Source: Berberis thunbergii (lineage: Eukaryota > Streptophyta > Magnoliopsida > Ranunculales > Berberidaceae). From it: a stretch of DNA of 64,000 nt. Numbering within the stretch: position 1 is the stretch's first letter; every line of letters starts with the position of its first letter. The notes under the pieces are model-generated. The model searched no databases and was not told the origin of the DNA. It was given only the letters and a program-made list of their open reading frames with translations. Below are positions 50,986 through 63,473 of the stretch, piece after piece. The position numbers and the translations under genes are program-made. The stretch lies in assembly GCA_003290165.1 (NCBI GenBank), contig QNQO01000818.1:186001-250000 (forward strand). The letters are read 5' to 3'.

Positions 50986-53921
50986 TTAACTAGATACGCT
51001 ATCAGCTCTCACCTGTTTCATCTCTTCGCCGCTCTTCCCTTCTTCAACATTTACTTGGAGCTCTGCATTGCCATTTGCCTTGGCCTTTTCCTCTGCGTTT
51101 ACTTTCGCAATATTGCTCATCTCCTTGTCTTTGCCCCATAGCACAATGTAGAGTCCCGCGACTATCAGAATAGATCCCACCACGCTGCAATAATGTAACA
51201 TAACAAGTTTTAGTCATAAATTTGCATACAAACCAATGCAATTCCGTCCGCTAATGTCAAACAGTTTTAACAAAATAAAGGAGGGTTGGTGCCTAACCTT
51301 CCAACTCGTAACTTTTCGTTTAATATTGCCCAATCAAATGCGGCTACAATAATGAGCAAAAGTGGTGAAAATGCTGAGACATACAGAGGACCCTTACTAG
51401 TGATGCACCAAGACATTAAGAAGAAAGTGAGTGCAGAACCCACAAGTCCCTGAGATTTTTTAACAACAAAGTTAGACGTCATATCCAACAGTTTTGTATT
51501 TCGACTGTGTCGAATTTCAACAAGTTGATTATGAGCAATTTGAATCTCTCTTCTTAATTATAAAATCAGTTAAATTGATGTGAACTAAAGTAGATTATGA
51601 GGGCTTACATTGTATAAAGCTCCCAAGAGTCTTACTCTCGACACTAGTGACCATGCTTCACGAGTATGTTCCATACACACCGCAAATAATGCACATTCGA
51701 TGCTTGCAAAGAAGCACATTAACGCTGTGCTTGTGTACGGCGCGTCAAACTTTTCATTCATCTTAGCCTAGAAGAAATAAAATAAATAAATAAAATCCAA
51801 CCTATTAGTCTATGTAAAATTTTCATATTGGCTCTGTCTAAAACTAAGCGGGGTTCAGTGTCTACCTGGACAATAAACCATGCTGCCCAAGCGACAATAC
51901 TTGCAATGACAAGCATGGCCCCAAAAATTGTGGCATTGTCACCACCAGATGCTCTTATTTTCTCTGCAAACCTCCAATGGATATTCATCGACGCCAATTT
52001 GATCAAGTTTCCTTTGTAAAACGTCATCAACATAGCGCCACTCACACAAGCTATAGTTCCTATAACCTTTGCTTGACCAGCTCTTTTCTTGAGTCCCAGT
52101 GTCTCCAATCTGCAAAACCAAAGTTCATCCTTAGCGCGCCTATATCACATTGTATATCATCTAATTAATTGATAAACGTGTAACTTTCCCGAAAGGCAGA
52201 GCCAAGACGAAGGTGATAGCTGGCAGCAAATTGTTTAATGCGCATGTCATGGTTGGGGTAGAATATTTCAGTCCAGCAAAATATAAGCTCTGATTCAGAG
52301 TTGCTCTGCAGATTCGATACACAGCAAACACTTGATCTAACCAATAATAACAATTTAATAAAAAGAAATCAGAGAGACCATATTTCAATCTTACCCCAAC
52401 AACGAACACAGGAAACTCTGGCCTAAAATATATGGAGTAATCCTCGGCCTTGTTTTCCTTCACCAAAATAAAATAAATAAGTATTTGAATTACTTGAGAC
52501 GAAAATAATAATAATAAAAATCATGCATTAAATATTAACCAATCACAAATTATTATTGATCCTTATATTATATTATTAACTAATGAATCGCCCTGTTATA
52601 CTGACCATTAGTTTAAGGGGGTTTTTATTGGATCCTAAAACCTTTAAAATCCTTGACTTGTGATACCATCGCAACAAATCTACCACCTAAGCTAGTACCA
52701 TCATTGGCACATACAACCAAATGTATACAAACACACAACAAAACAAATAAATAACTAATCGTCTTTCCCCGTTCCCAATCATCATTCCGGCCAACGACAT
52801 GACAAATTTTCCGATCACCCAGGAAAAAAACAAGGGTACTTTTTAACTCAAAATACGCACACACATAATAATAACCACCATGGTCTTATAGGCAGTCCAA
52901 GTAATATAATACACTAACGAAATCAAAATTAAATGACAATTATTTTTCTACTTTAACTGTTCTTGTTCAAAAGTAATTATTGCTCAGCTTTTAACTTTTA
53001 ACTTTTAACTGCACCAATTGCAGTCTCTGGTCATTAGCCAGACCAACTAATTACCTTACACAAATTAATTACTTCTCTCATAATCTGGTCCTAAGCTTGA
53101 CCAAAATAATCAATCCAACATTTTTTTTTTCAAAAAATCTAGAGAGCCTAGAAAGTGACAGGGGGATGAACATCTCTAGGATGATGGACCATTGTGAACA
53201 TCTCTAGAATGATTGTGTTCGATTGGGCCAGCATTATGAACATCTATGGTATTGGGCCTGGCTTGCCTGGCTCTCTAGGGGTTGGGGTTTTTTTTGTTGT
53301 GTTTTAAGAAAAAGGGTAGAAGGGTAAAAAAAAAACTCAACCCTGGCCCAAAGGTGATTGGCACCCCTTGTCCCCTGGCTGCCTAGAATTACTGACCGCC
53401 GATCGGTGCCAGCAGGGTTTGAACCATGGACATGTGATTACATCCGCCAAAGATGTACTACTGAGTCGGTACTCCATTGACAACCAAACAACAGATCCAC
53501 TAAAATCCAACCATTGATTCAATGAATACGGTCAGAAATCATTCATCAACACTTCTGTGATCATCAAAACAACATCAAATCCACAAAAGAGAATAGCAAG
53601 AACAAGATACAGTGATTGAAATGTTATGGGGTGCCCTTACCAAAAATCACAAAAACTGAAGTGGTCTATGAGGGCACCCATATTAAAAACCACCAAAACA
53701 ACTAAGAATCAAAAGAAGAAGATAGCATGGATGGATGATTACCTTTCAAGCAAATGAGCAAAGGGAATAAGAATGGCCGTCGCGAAAACTTGGCGATAAG
53801 TGACCATAACATAGGGACTCATGCCTGAATCCAAAGCAAGCTTAGTGAAGATATTCATCCCTGCAAACGCCGCTTGGACGACGATCATCGAAATGCATGG
53901 AACTAATTCCTTCATCCCCAT
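50986..53921 (-). CDS. WAT1-related (nodulin MtN21/EamA) transporter, with a GA donor after exon 3
   Basis: Seven exons: 53921-53743, 52457-52395, 52305-52189, 52109-51866, 51767-51609, 51449-51298 and 51184-50986. They sum to 1113 nt, giving 370 residues. Two EamA repeats give about ten membrane spans: [20 protein letters not shown] and [95 protein letters not shown]. An acidic, Lys-rich tail follows. The family includes tonoplast auxin and amino-acid-type exporters; the substrate here is unknown. Phase and homology require exon 3 to end CCTTTCGG, followed by gaaagttac, so the donor is GA where gtaagt is expected. The next GT, four bases on, shifts the frame to an early stop. Intron 1 carries a SINE (53330-53480). 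A TATA-like box lies at 54008-54015. Confidence 0.9.
53330..53480 (-). repeat. tRNA-derived SINE copy in WAT1 intron 1
   Basis: The minus strand reads GGAGTACCGACTCAGTAG (box A-like), TGGCGGATGTAATCA, then box B GGTTCAAACCC (53415-53425) and a GC-richer body. It is the clearest of four related copies. Unlike the others, the 3' end runs into T-rich sequence. Confidence 0.65.
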
Positions 53922-54007
53922 TTTTGATCTTCTTCTGCCAAGCTTTCAAGCTTATTGCATGAACAAAGAGAGGTTTGTACAATAAAAACAGATGAACTCT
54001 ACACACT

Positions 54008-54046
54008 CTATTTAAAGAGTGGAATTTGTGGGGGGGGTGGGGGTGG
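54008..54046 (-). promoter_or_regulatory. WAT1 TATA-like box with a G-rich tract beside it
   Basis: In minus sense TTTAAATA (54008-54015) lies about 87 bp upstream of the start codon. A plus-strand G-rich tract (about 54029-54046, eight G, T, five G, T, three G) lies just upstream and could fold as a G-quadruplex. Confidence 0.4.
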
Positions 54047-54287
54047 GAAATGCTGTGACTTGCCAAAGAAAGAGGAAGAGAGAGAGGAAAAAAAAAAAAA
54101 ACACTCCAAACTGGGGTCAGATTTGTTGCTCCACCTGGACATTTGCATGGCATGCATGCTGTACTCCACAACTTTTGTACACACTCACCATCAGCAAATT
54201 TTAGCTTCAGAGATGCCCAAAATGCCCTTTCATTGTGGGATGGATTATTTAATAATTGGGGAATTAAATGGTATAAATTAATTTTTT

Positions 54288-54486
54288 AGAAATTCTACAC
54301 GTCGAGAAAGTGGGCGAGGAAAACAACGAGGGGAGGGATGTGGAGGGGGTGGGACCATCCATCTCCTTCGGAATATGCACTTGAAAAATGATGACACACA
54401 TTTCAGAGGGGAAGGACGGTCCCACCCCTTCACCTCCCTTCCCTCGTTGTTTTCCTCGCCCACTTCCTCGACGTTTAGAATTTTTC
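54288..54486. mobile_element. Fold-back MITE, Mutator-like, copy 2
   Basis: The left arm GAAATTCTACACGTCGAGAA (through GTGGGCGAGGAAAACAACGAG) and the right arm are complementary almost throughout. They are flanked by a perfect 10-bp direct repeat TTAATTTTTT (54278-54287 and 54487-54496). It shares the terminal motif and GAGG-rich arms with copy 1 at 11497-11686. It lies about 370 bp upstream of WAT1. Confidence 0.78.
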
Positions 54487-54496
54487 TTAATTTTTT

Positions 54497-55321
54497 GATT
54501 TGAAAATCTAGACTTATGATAATGAGAAATCTTTCAAAGTCTTGAATCTCACTAAAGTTATGCATTCTTAATTATATAGTGAAATGATTCTCGAAAAAAT
54601 TTACTCAGCCTAGTCCTCGTGTCTTATTAATATCTGAAAAGATTGAGAGAGGGATAGAATTGACACTCCTAAATATTAATCAATGTTCTTTCTCGAAGCT
54701 GCATAGAAAAGTTCATGATCCTCATATTTAAAATTTAAATAATTTCTCTTGTATATATGGGTTATTACAATGATTCAATCGTAAAATCTTATTAATTGCT
54801 TCAATATTAAGAATATCAACTAATTTTTAAGATTGTGATATCATTAAATCTCGGTGATTGCTGGATTTCTATGATATTAATTAATATAAAAAGATATAGT
54901 TTTTTGAGTAATGCACACTAATGAGAATATAACCAATTTGGACAATAAATAGTGTATGGCTTTGTTAGTAGAGATGTTAAGTGATCGTAAAGATTGTTTA
55001 TAACCAACCTAAATTTGTACTCATGTCTTGTCCAGCTTAACTTACTTAATGTCGACATTGTGTTATCCTGATAAACTAAATGTTTTCGTTTCGTTTTCAA
55101 GTTGCCCGGCTCAATGACTTGGCACTGCATTATTTCCCATGCCCAAACTTAATTGGTTTGCATCAATATCAATTCTAAATAGAGTAATCGAGATCTATTT
55201 ATAACCCAAACTTCATTTATACACTTTTATAGGAGTATACTATTACGTTGGGGTGCTCTTAACAAAAAGGTGATATTGTATTCTATGCTAACCGTCTAGC
55301 AATAATTACCACAGTCCATAT
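54497..55321. other. Gene-free AT-rich stretch
   Basis: Nothing recognisable beyond short frames. Confidence 0.4.
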
Positions 55322-55740
55322 TAGAGGTGAGCAAAATCGATTTAAATTCGGTTAATTGATTGAATCGATTTTTAATTTCGGTTCGGAAATCGAATCGAAC
55401 TATGAATAGAAAAAAATAATTAAAAAAATCGATCTACGGTTTTGAACCGACCGAATCGAACCGACCAATTAATCAATTATATATATATAAGTAATAGAAA
55501 TGTGTCAATACCTGATTAGTGCAACAAATGCATTGCAATGCATCCTGTTGTACTAAAAAATAGAGCATAATCAAGTGTTTGAGCTCAAAATTTCGACCCA
55601 ACCAAATCGGACCGATCCGAAATTCAGTTCAACTGATTTCATCGATTTACAAATACAAATTTCGGTTTTCGATTTAAATTTTAAGAAAATCGAATGAAAT
55701 CGGTCGAAGCTCAAAACCGAACCGACATTGTCCACCCCCA
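55322..55740. mobile_element. Non-autonomous hAT-like element, 419 bp
   Basis: The left end TAGAGGTGAGCAAAATCGAT and the right end (reverse: TGGGGGTGGACAATGTCGG) are inverted repeats. The flanks GTCCATAT and GTCCAAGT match at 6 of 8 positions. The interior is full of AATCGAT/CGGTTCGG-type motifs and has no transposase. Confidence 0.65.
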
Positions 55741-56261
55741 GTCCAAGTTTTCTATAGTCAGCGACACGATAGCTACGGTGTTGCGTGTCTGTCACGTGTG
55801 TTTACATGTTCTTCAATTGCTCACTAATTTGGCTTGATTTTCTTCTCTTAAATTTTTCTTTAATTAATCCATCCACTATATTTACTTAATTCATCAAATC
55901 AATATGCAAATCTAATTTAGATGAACTATTAATGATAGCGTGTTAACGGACATTTGAACATGCAACACACGCACAAAACCACTAATAATCTTGATAATTA
56001 CGTCCAACTTTAGGATTTCTATATTAGTGAATAGTTGCTAAGAATAATATGGGGTTGGTCGAAATAAAAAACTATCATTTAAAGCTTTGGATGACACATT
56101 TGGTCTTCAAAAACATAAATTGTGATGTCCATCTTAATAAATCCATTTAATTAACTATTGTTTTTTCTTTTCAAATTTCTATTAATACGCTGAGGAATGA
56201 GGATTGTTACATATAACTTAGCTAGACTTGTTTTTCCACTAAGAATTCTATTTATATTTAA

Positions 56262-56485
56262 GGGTCTGTTTGGTTAGTCCATTTTTTTTGGGAAATAAAT
56301 TTTACTTTTCTTGTTATGCACATTTTCTCTATTTGCTTGTTTATTTACTGACAGAAAATCGATTCTTCATAATATTGTTTTTCTATTACTCATAAGAATC
56401 CAAGTCCAAGGGAGAGGCATCAGAATCAGATTCACAAAAATAGTTTTAGTTTCTGTGTCTATTTTCCGTGCGACCAAACATACCC
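56262..56485. mobile_element. Harbinger-like MITE, 224 bp
   Basis: The ends GGGTCTGTTTGGTTAGTCC and GCGACCAAACATACCC are inverted repeats with TAA at both flanks (56259-56261 and 56486-56488). This is the same terminal motif as the element at 46591-47559. Confidence 0.65.
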
Positions 56486-56836
56486 TAAGACAATTTGTCG
56501 TATTGAGAGTGATTGTGATTACAAATGTTGTTCGTCACCTAATATGCATTTACTATTATAGAGTCTCAAATGTTGACATGTCACTAAATTAGTGAGTGCA
56601 TCTTTGCGTGATCAATGTCTCATTCCTGTAAGTAGTATGACCTTCTATGGGAAACATCCCAGAAATAAAAATGTTTTTTCGTGTGTTGGCCTGCTGGCGT
56701 TGAGAATTTATTTCAAATTGAGGATAACAAAACTATGGGACAAGTGGAAAGAGCATACAAAAACTTGGTTCATTAGCAAGTATGTGTTTAAATGTTGGAT
56801 GTACAAGTGGTATTGATATAGTTGGATATCACCTAC

Positions 56837-57291
56837 TATTAGAACATCTATAAGAATAATATTTTACAAACACACGTATATGTTCCATATTGATTCAATG
56901 AGAAAAAAAAATTAAGAATAATGCGGAAGTATACCTTGATCCATGATAGCACTTTCAAGCAAGTGATGAGTCTTGATCTTCCAGTTGATAATGTATGTTT
57001 TCTGTATATCTCTCTGTAGAAGGAAATTTCAGAAGAAACAAAACACACGCACAACTGGGGACCATAACCCAGTATTTATAACTGATTGAGTTATCAGTTA
57101 TACTTACCAATTTCTAATTTTGTCCATCATCAAATTATAAATTGCTTAAGTATATCTACACATTAAGTCCATGACTTTTAATACCCTAGCCTAATTAACC
57201 ATATTAGATCACAATTCATTGGGCTATACTTTAAGATAATAATACACATTAAATACATATGTGTGCCCTATACATGTTGGATTTTTCAACA
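56837..57291 (-). mobile_element. Copia element 3' LTR
   Basis: About 455 bp. In minus sense it starts TGTTGAAAAATCCAACATG and ends AGATGTTCTAATA. It is repeated, with many substitutions and small indels, at 62443-62835. The polypurine-type tract GTGGGAGAT (57292-57300) lies directly upstream in minus sense. An old insertion, judging by LTR divergence. Confidence 0.85.
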
Positions 57292-57719
57292 ATCTCCCAC
57301 TTGGGTAACATATTTTACCTTAAAATGTGAATGAGCTCAAAATTTGCTATCACATATGAAGGTATTTTCAAACAATCTCGTCCATTGACTATACAGGTAT
57401 AGGACTAAAGAAACTTTCGTCACATTTAGCGTAACTAAATCCATCAATAGTCACGTATACCCATACAATCAAATGACATAGATCAATCATGGATGCGTAG
57501 CATTGAAATTACATGTAACGTAATCTAAATTTGCCTATTTCCAACTGGTCATACTTTAAACTTTATTGAGATCGAACTTTAACACAATAAACAAGAGTGT
57601 GAATAAACTGAATACTTTATTTCTACAAAAAATACCCAAATACACAATGTGTCAAAAAAACCAATATAGAACAATCAAATATACAAACTCTCACTAAACC
57701 AAAATATCCTCAAATGATA

Positions 57720-59114
57720 TAACACTCGTATGAGCAATATGCTCATGAAAGACCTTGGGTGGTTATCCCTTAGTAAGCGGATCTGCAATCATAGAGTTTG
57801 TCCCAATGTGCTATATGTAAATCTGTTTATTCTGTACTCTCTCTTTCACAACCAGGAACTTTATGTCAATATGATCTTACCTAGATGAGCTCATGTTGTT
57901 GTTGGCATATAAAACTGCTGAGTTATTGTCACAATATAACTTTAGTGGTATTTCAATACTCCTCAGAATGCGCAGCTCGGTGACAAAATTTCGCAGCCAT
58001 AATCCATGATTGGATGCCCTCAAAACATGCTACATATTTTGCTTCCATAGTGGAAGAAGCTATGAGAGTCTGTTTGGCACTCCTCTAAGAAATATCTCAT
58101 CCAGTTAACAGATAAATGTAGCATGATGTAAATTTTCTACTATCTTGGCATCCAGCAAAATCAGAATTAGAATACCCTATGATCTCCAACTGATCTGATT
58201 TCTTATATGTGAGCATGTAATCCTTAGTTCTCTATAAATATCTCATAATCCGTTTGGCTGTTATCCAGTGATCCATCTCAGGGTTGTCTAAATATATGTC
58301 TAGCATTCCAACAATGAATGTTGTATCTGGACGTGTACAAACCATAGCGTACATTAGACTCCCAACAGCTGATGCATAGGGAATCTCTTGCATTCCTTTA
58401 ACTTCAAGTTTATTCTTACGACATTGTTTAAGACTGAATTTGTCTCATTTAGCTACAGGGGTGTCTTCTGATTTACAATTTTGCATGTCAAATCTTTTAA
58501 GCACATTTTTTATATAGCTCTTTTGCGATAATCCAAGAATACCCCAAAAGCGATCTCGGTGTATCTGAATCCCTAAAACAAAAAAAGTTTCACCCAGATT
58601 TTTCATATCAAATTTATTTGATAGAAATGTTTTAGTTTCGTGCAACATGTCTTTGTTATTAATGGTAAGCGATATGTCATCAACATACAAAACTAATAAG
58701 ATATGCTTACTCCCACTGAACTTATCATACACGCAATTATCAACTGCATTTGTCTCAAAATCAAATGAGACAATTACTTTATGAAATTTGTAGTACCATT
58801 GACGGGAAGCTTGCTTGAGCCCATAGATGAGTTTTTTTTAGCTTGCAAACCATATTTTTTGGGTATCCGAACACAAAGTTTTATGGTTGCACCATATAAA
58901 TTGTTTCATCAATGTCGCCATTGAGAAATGTTGTCTTAACATCCATCCGATGTAGCTCAAGGTCAAAGTGCGCAACAAGTGTCATCGTTGTCCTAAATGA
59001 GACTTTCTTTGAAACCGGAGAGAAAGTCTCTTTATAGTCGATGTCTTCATTTTGAGTGAAGCCTTTAGCTACAAGACGAGCCTTATATCTATCCACATTA
59101 CCTTTTGAATCCAT
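57720..59114 (-). pseudogene. Ty1/copia reverse transcriptase and RNase H, broken
   Basis: Open pieces at 58881-59114 and 58445-58732 carry RT motifs (YKARLVAKGFTQ, DVKTTFLNGD) and the catalytic YVDD box. RNase H-like sequence continues toward 57720. Stops and frameshifts separate the pieces, so no functional polyprotein is made. Confidence 0.88.
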
Positions 59115-60422
59115 ATTGGTTTTGAATATCCATTTACAACCAATGGGTTTTGTATTTTTAGGTAATGGGACAAGATCTCAAACTTGATTGTCTTGTATAG
59201 ACTTGTACTCCCCATTCATAGCATCTATCTACTGTTGAGAGTTAGAATCTTGCATGGCTTGATGGAAGTTGATTTGATCATTTTCCATCAATCCATCATT
59301 TTCCTCATGTTCTTGGAGAAAAACTATGTAATCATCCAGAATAACATTTCTCATTTCTCTCGTGGATTTCCTTAATGGCATTTGTCATTGAAGTTGTTGA
59401 GTTTGTTCCTCTCGAACATTTACTTCAATTTGAACAGGGAGTTGTTCAATATTGTCTTGTTGAGGTTCCAGATCTGCTTATTGATCAATGACATGTACAG
59501 AAACATGTACATTGTCAAAAACAATAGTAGGAATCAAAACTGATTCCTCCTCAAATACAATGAATCTTACCTTATTTCTCCCCCCAAACTCAACATCCTC
59601 AAAAAATGTCGCAGTTCCCGTTTAAAAAATAAACCTAATTGCGGGATCATAAAATTTGCAGCCTCTAGATCGCTCTGAATAACCAATAAAGTAGTTGTTT
59701 ATTGTCTTGGAGTCCAAATTGTTTTCATTTGGCCTATAAGGCCTAACATCAGATGGACATCCCCAAATGTGAAAATATTTTAAACTAGGCTTTCGGCCTA
59801 TCCGAAGTTCATAAGGAGTCTTGGCAGTTGTTTTAGTTGGTACTCTATTCAGGATATAAGTTGTTGTCTTTATTGCTTCTCCCTAAAGTGATTCTGATAA
59901 GGTAGAATGACTAATCATACTCCTCACCATATCCTTAAGAGTTATGTTTCGTCTTTCAGCTACACCATTCATGCTAGGTGAACCTAACATGGTGTACTGT
60001 GGGACGATTCCACATTCTTCTAAGAATTTAGCAAATGGCCCTGGATGCTGTTCTCCTGAACCGTCATATCTGCCGTAGTACTTACCACCACGATCAGATC
60101 TAATGCACCTAATTTTCTTACTGAGTTTATTTTTAACTTCAGTTTTGACAGACTTGAATACATCCAGTGACGCTAATTTCTCATGAATGAGATAAAGGTA
60201 CCCATAAAGCGAGTAGTCGTCTATGAATGATATAAAGTATCGCTGGCCATTCCAAAAAACCGTAAGGAATGGTCAACAAATATCTGTATGTATCAATTAT
60301 AAGACGTCTTAATATCTATTAGCACCTAATCTATTTTGTTTTGTCTGTTTTCCTTTGATGCACTCAACACACACATCTAAGTCTGAAAAGTCATGTGAAT
60401 CCAAAATGCCTTCTAACACAAG
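59115..60422 (-). pseudogene. Copia integrase region, broken
   Basis: Minus-strand translation across frames shows integrase-type sequence (GVAERRN near 59960, and the GCP..VRPY region near 59740). It is interrupted by stops. The order gag-PR-IN-RT-RH is that of Ty1/copia. Confidence 0.75.
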
Positions 60423-61365
60423 TCATTCAATTCTAGATTTGGATATTGCTTTCAAATGAACAATTATAACCAGATTTGTCCAATAAAGAAACAAAACCAA
60501 ATTCCGTTTAAATAACGGTACAACAAAAGTGTATTTCAAATCCAAATAAAAACCAGTTCTCAACAATAACCTAAAATGCCCTATTGCTTCAACATCTACT
60601 GACTTTCCATCTCCCACAGAGATGTATCTTTCAATATCATTTGGCTTTCGGTAGCTCAAGCAACCCTGCATAGAAACACTTATGTGAGTGATAGCACCGA
60701 AATCTAACCACCAAGTGCTTCTAGAAACTGAAGCTAACTTAACCTTAGAACAGAACAAAGTAAAAAAAAAGTACATTTATTTGTACGCCAAGCATGATAC
60801 TCACTACATTATTTATTTCCATGTCATAGCTTTCCACAAAAGAAACATTCTTGATTTTCCTTAGATTTCTTTTGCTCTGGACCCTTAGCAGCTTCATTTT
60901 TCTTTATTTTTTGCCCTTATCCTTAGAGGTGTTTGCCAGATGAGTACTTTCAAATCTCTCTTGCTTCAACCTTTCACCTTCTTGCACACAATATGAAATG
61001 AGCACGTTAATAGTCTATTTCTCCTTTTGATAGTTATAACTGACCTTAAACTGGCTAAAACGTGCAGGAAGAAATATCAATACTAAATGCACGAGCAAGT
61101 CGTCAGATAACTCGAGCTTTAGTGTCTTAAGTTTGGAAGCAATGTGAGACATCTCCATGATGTACTCCCTTATGTTTCCCTTACATTTGTACTTCATTGG
61201 AATCAAGCTAGCTAAAAGCGTGCTTGTTTCAGCCTTGTTATTTTTTGCAAAACGTTTTTCAATTTCAGCAAGGAAATCACTAGCCTCAGCTACCCCTTCA
61301 GACATTATCTTTCCAATCCTTGAAGTTTGTCCCATTAAGCATGAAAATATTGTTTGCATGAGCAG
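60423..61365 (-). pseudogene. Copia gag and protease region, broken
   Basis: A frame at 61015-61359 resembles the UBN2/gag domain (FLAEIEKRFAKNNKAE, REYIMEMSHIASKL). A degraded CCHC knuckle lies near 60830-60850. The protease segment at 60423-60776 includes TWWLDFGAITHIS, in which the usual DSGA is altered to DFGA. It is non-functional. Confidence 0.8.
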
Positions 61366-62429
61366 ATATTGAAGTAACAGACATAATAGTTGTACAGAGA
61401 ATAAACCTAATGAGCATGCATGTTCATGTCATAATCTTAATAATCAATCTTTAAATTCAAACAATTATGGAATACATCTCAAGATACTTAACACAACATT
61501 AATATAAAGTCTTTGGACAATAATATTAACTTGTAAGTAGTACTCTTGGCGTGGTGATAAAATATTGACAATAACTCCTGTCAAACAATAAGTATATCTT
61601 TGGATCGACTTATTATTTACATAGAAACTTTATAATTGTCACATATTTATCACTATAGATGTGTATGCAATTCGGTCTCCTTTGGACTGGGTAATATTTG
61701 CATGAACTCACAAAACAAACATATTAACATTTTTAATAAATTAATCTACATAAAAGAAGTCACTTTGGTGACATCTTATTTCAATTAGTTCAATTAAATG
61801 TTAGACAAACTAAATAAATCATTAGATGCATCCCAAAATATTTAAATTTAAAATTTCAAATAATTGCCTTGAAAAAATAATAATAAAAATAAATAACGGA
61901 CCTAAGTAATGTACCAGATTTACTTGATGTAAGGTCAATTATTTAATTTTCTGAATTTTTTTATTATGGTGGCTCAGACAGATTCTGTTGGGTGCAAATA
62001 GTCAAAAAAATGAAGGACCGATTTTCTGAACTGGACCAGGGTGACCCATCTGACCCTCTCACAGTAACCCATCAGACTCAGACCAAACAACCCAAATACT
62101 TTTCAATTAAGTTGTGGCCTAATGGAAATTTCAAAAAAAACTAAAGGGTTTAATGCATGCTTTAATAAAACTGAAGGGTCCAATGCAGACCCACAAACTA
62201 ACAGGTCAAACAAGCTAAACTAAACCCTACTTTTTTTATCAAGATCTGAAAACGAAGCAGATCATGCAGATTTGAACGAACCGGATCTGAACCAGCGAAC
62301 TAGATCTAAAACCACGAACTAGATCTGAACCAAGTTTTTTTTTTTTTTTTTTTTTTTAAATAAAACTTGATTTTATGCCAAAAGTTCATCATAAATTTCA
62401 TAGTCTTTCAAAAAATCCATAATGGAGTA

Positions 62430-62442
62430 GACTCTGATACCA
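62430..62442 (-). other. Copia primer-binding site
   Basis: The minus strand reads TGGTATCAGAGTC directly after the LTR end, complementary to the 3' end of initiator tRNA-Met with a single difference from the usual TGGTATCAGAGCC. Confidence 0.8.
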
Positions 62443-62835
62443 CTTATTAGAACATCTATAAGAATAATATTCTACAGACACACATGTATGCTCCATATTG
62501 ATTAAATGAGAAGAAAAACAATCAATAATAAAGCGGAAGCGTATCTTGATCCATGATAGCAAAAGATGAGTCTTGATCTTTCAGTTGATAACATATGTTT
62601 TTTGTATATCCCTTTGTATAAAGGAATTTTAGAAGAACCAAAACACACGCACAATTGAGGACCATAACCCAATATTTATAACTTACCAATTTCTAATTTG
62701 GTCCATCATCAAATTAGAAATTACCAAATTATAAATTGCTTAAGTGTATCTACACCTTAAGCCCATGATTTTTAATACACTACCTCAATTAACCATATTA
62801 GATCACAATTCATTGGGCTATACTTTAATATATCA
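62443..62835 (-). mobile_element. Copia element 5' LTR, outer end missing or degraded
   Basis: It is similar to 56837-57230 from ATTAGAACATC to GGGCTATACTTTAA. Beyond that the outer ~50 bp (with TGTTGAAAAATCC in the other LTR) are not recognisable, so the promoter end of the element appears lost or highly diverged. Confidence 0.75.
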
Positions 62836-62979
62836 ATACATTATGAATATGAAATGATTACAAGCAAAATGCAATGTATTGGCAGAAAGGCGTGTGAGAA
62901 AAAATAAGATAAGAGATTTTGTTGCTCACCTTTCCAATTTGTTGAGCGTTTTAGTGGATTTGGTGAACTGAGGTATGAG

Positions 62980-63050
62980 GAGTGGCCGATTGAGTTCGAT
63001 GTTGTGACTTAGTGATACCATCGGTCACTGCTTAACCAATGAGCCATCAC
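62980..63050 (-). repeat. Fragment of tRNA-derived SINE
   Basis: The minus strand reads GATGGCTCATTGGTTAAGCA, GACCGATGGTATCACTAAGT and CATCGAACTCAATC, a box A/box B-like order similar to the copy at 48052-48170. Confidence 0.45.
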
Positions 63051-63109
63051 ACATTTGAACGTTAGAGTTGAAGATGAGTGAGTTGAAGAAGCATAACAAA
63101 AAGTTTTTG

Positions 63110-63250
63110 AACCAGACTTGATCCGTTTTGCTACGGGTCTGAACCTATTCGGACCGTTCCCTAATTTAAATATTAAAAATCGGACCATTTTACTCCAAAT
63201 AGTTTGATTCGATTTGGATCCGCGATTCCTCGACACGTTTGCCCAACACA
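63110..63250. repeat. Fragment related to the hAT-like elements
   Basis: It contains CGGACCGTTCCCTAATTTAA, GGATCCGCGATTCC and CGTTTGCCCAAC, similar to the ends of the 43408-44116 element. No complete ends or target duplication are seen. Confidence 0.4.
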
Positions 63251-63338
63251 GTCCAAATTGTGTAGAAGTCATGGGCCCAAGTTTTGAGTTTGAGTAAGGC
63301 CACCCAAATTTCACGGTCCACAAACCACCTCCGCAGCC

Positions 63339-63345
63339 TATAAAA
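63339..63345 (+). promoter_or_regulatory. TATA box of a gene entering from the right
   Basis: TATAAAA is followed after about 30 bp by CT-rich sequence typical of plant leaders. TTAGGGTTT (telo-box, 63425-63433) lies in the presumed leader, a motif common in genes for translation and cell growth. Confidence 0.5.
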
Positions 63346-63369
63346 CCAGATCCAAGTTCAACCCTGATT

Positions 63370-63473
63370 TTTTCTCTCTTCTCCCTCTTCGACTTGAATT
63401 TCAGGTTCGCAAATAAAGGGGGTTTTAGGGTTTCCTTCGTTCGTTCCATCAGCATCTCGATTTCTTCACGGAG
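63370..63473 (+). other. Probable non-coding leader exon, followed by intron to the window end
   Basis: A CT-rich leader with no ATG ends CACGGAG|gtgcgtc at 63473. The following T-rich sequence to 64000 looks like a first intron. No coding exon is reached, so the gene identity is unknown. Confidence 0.45.
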
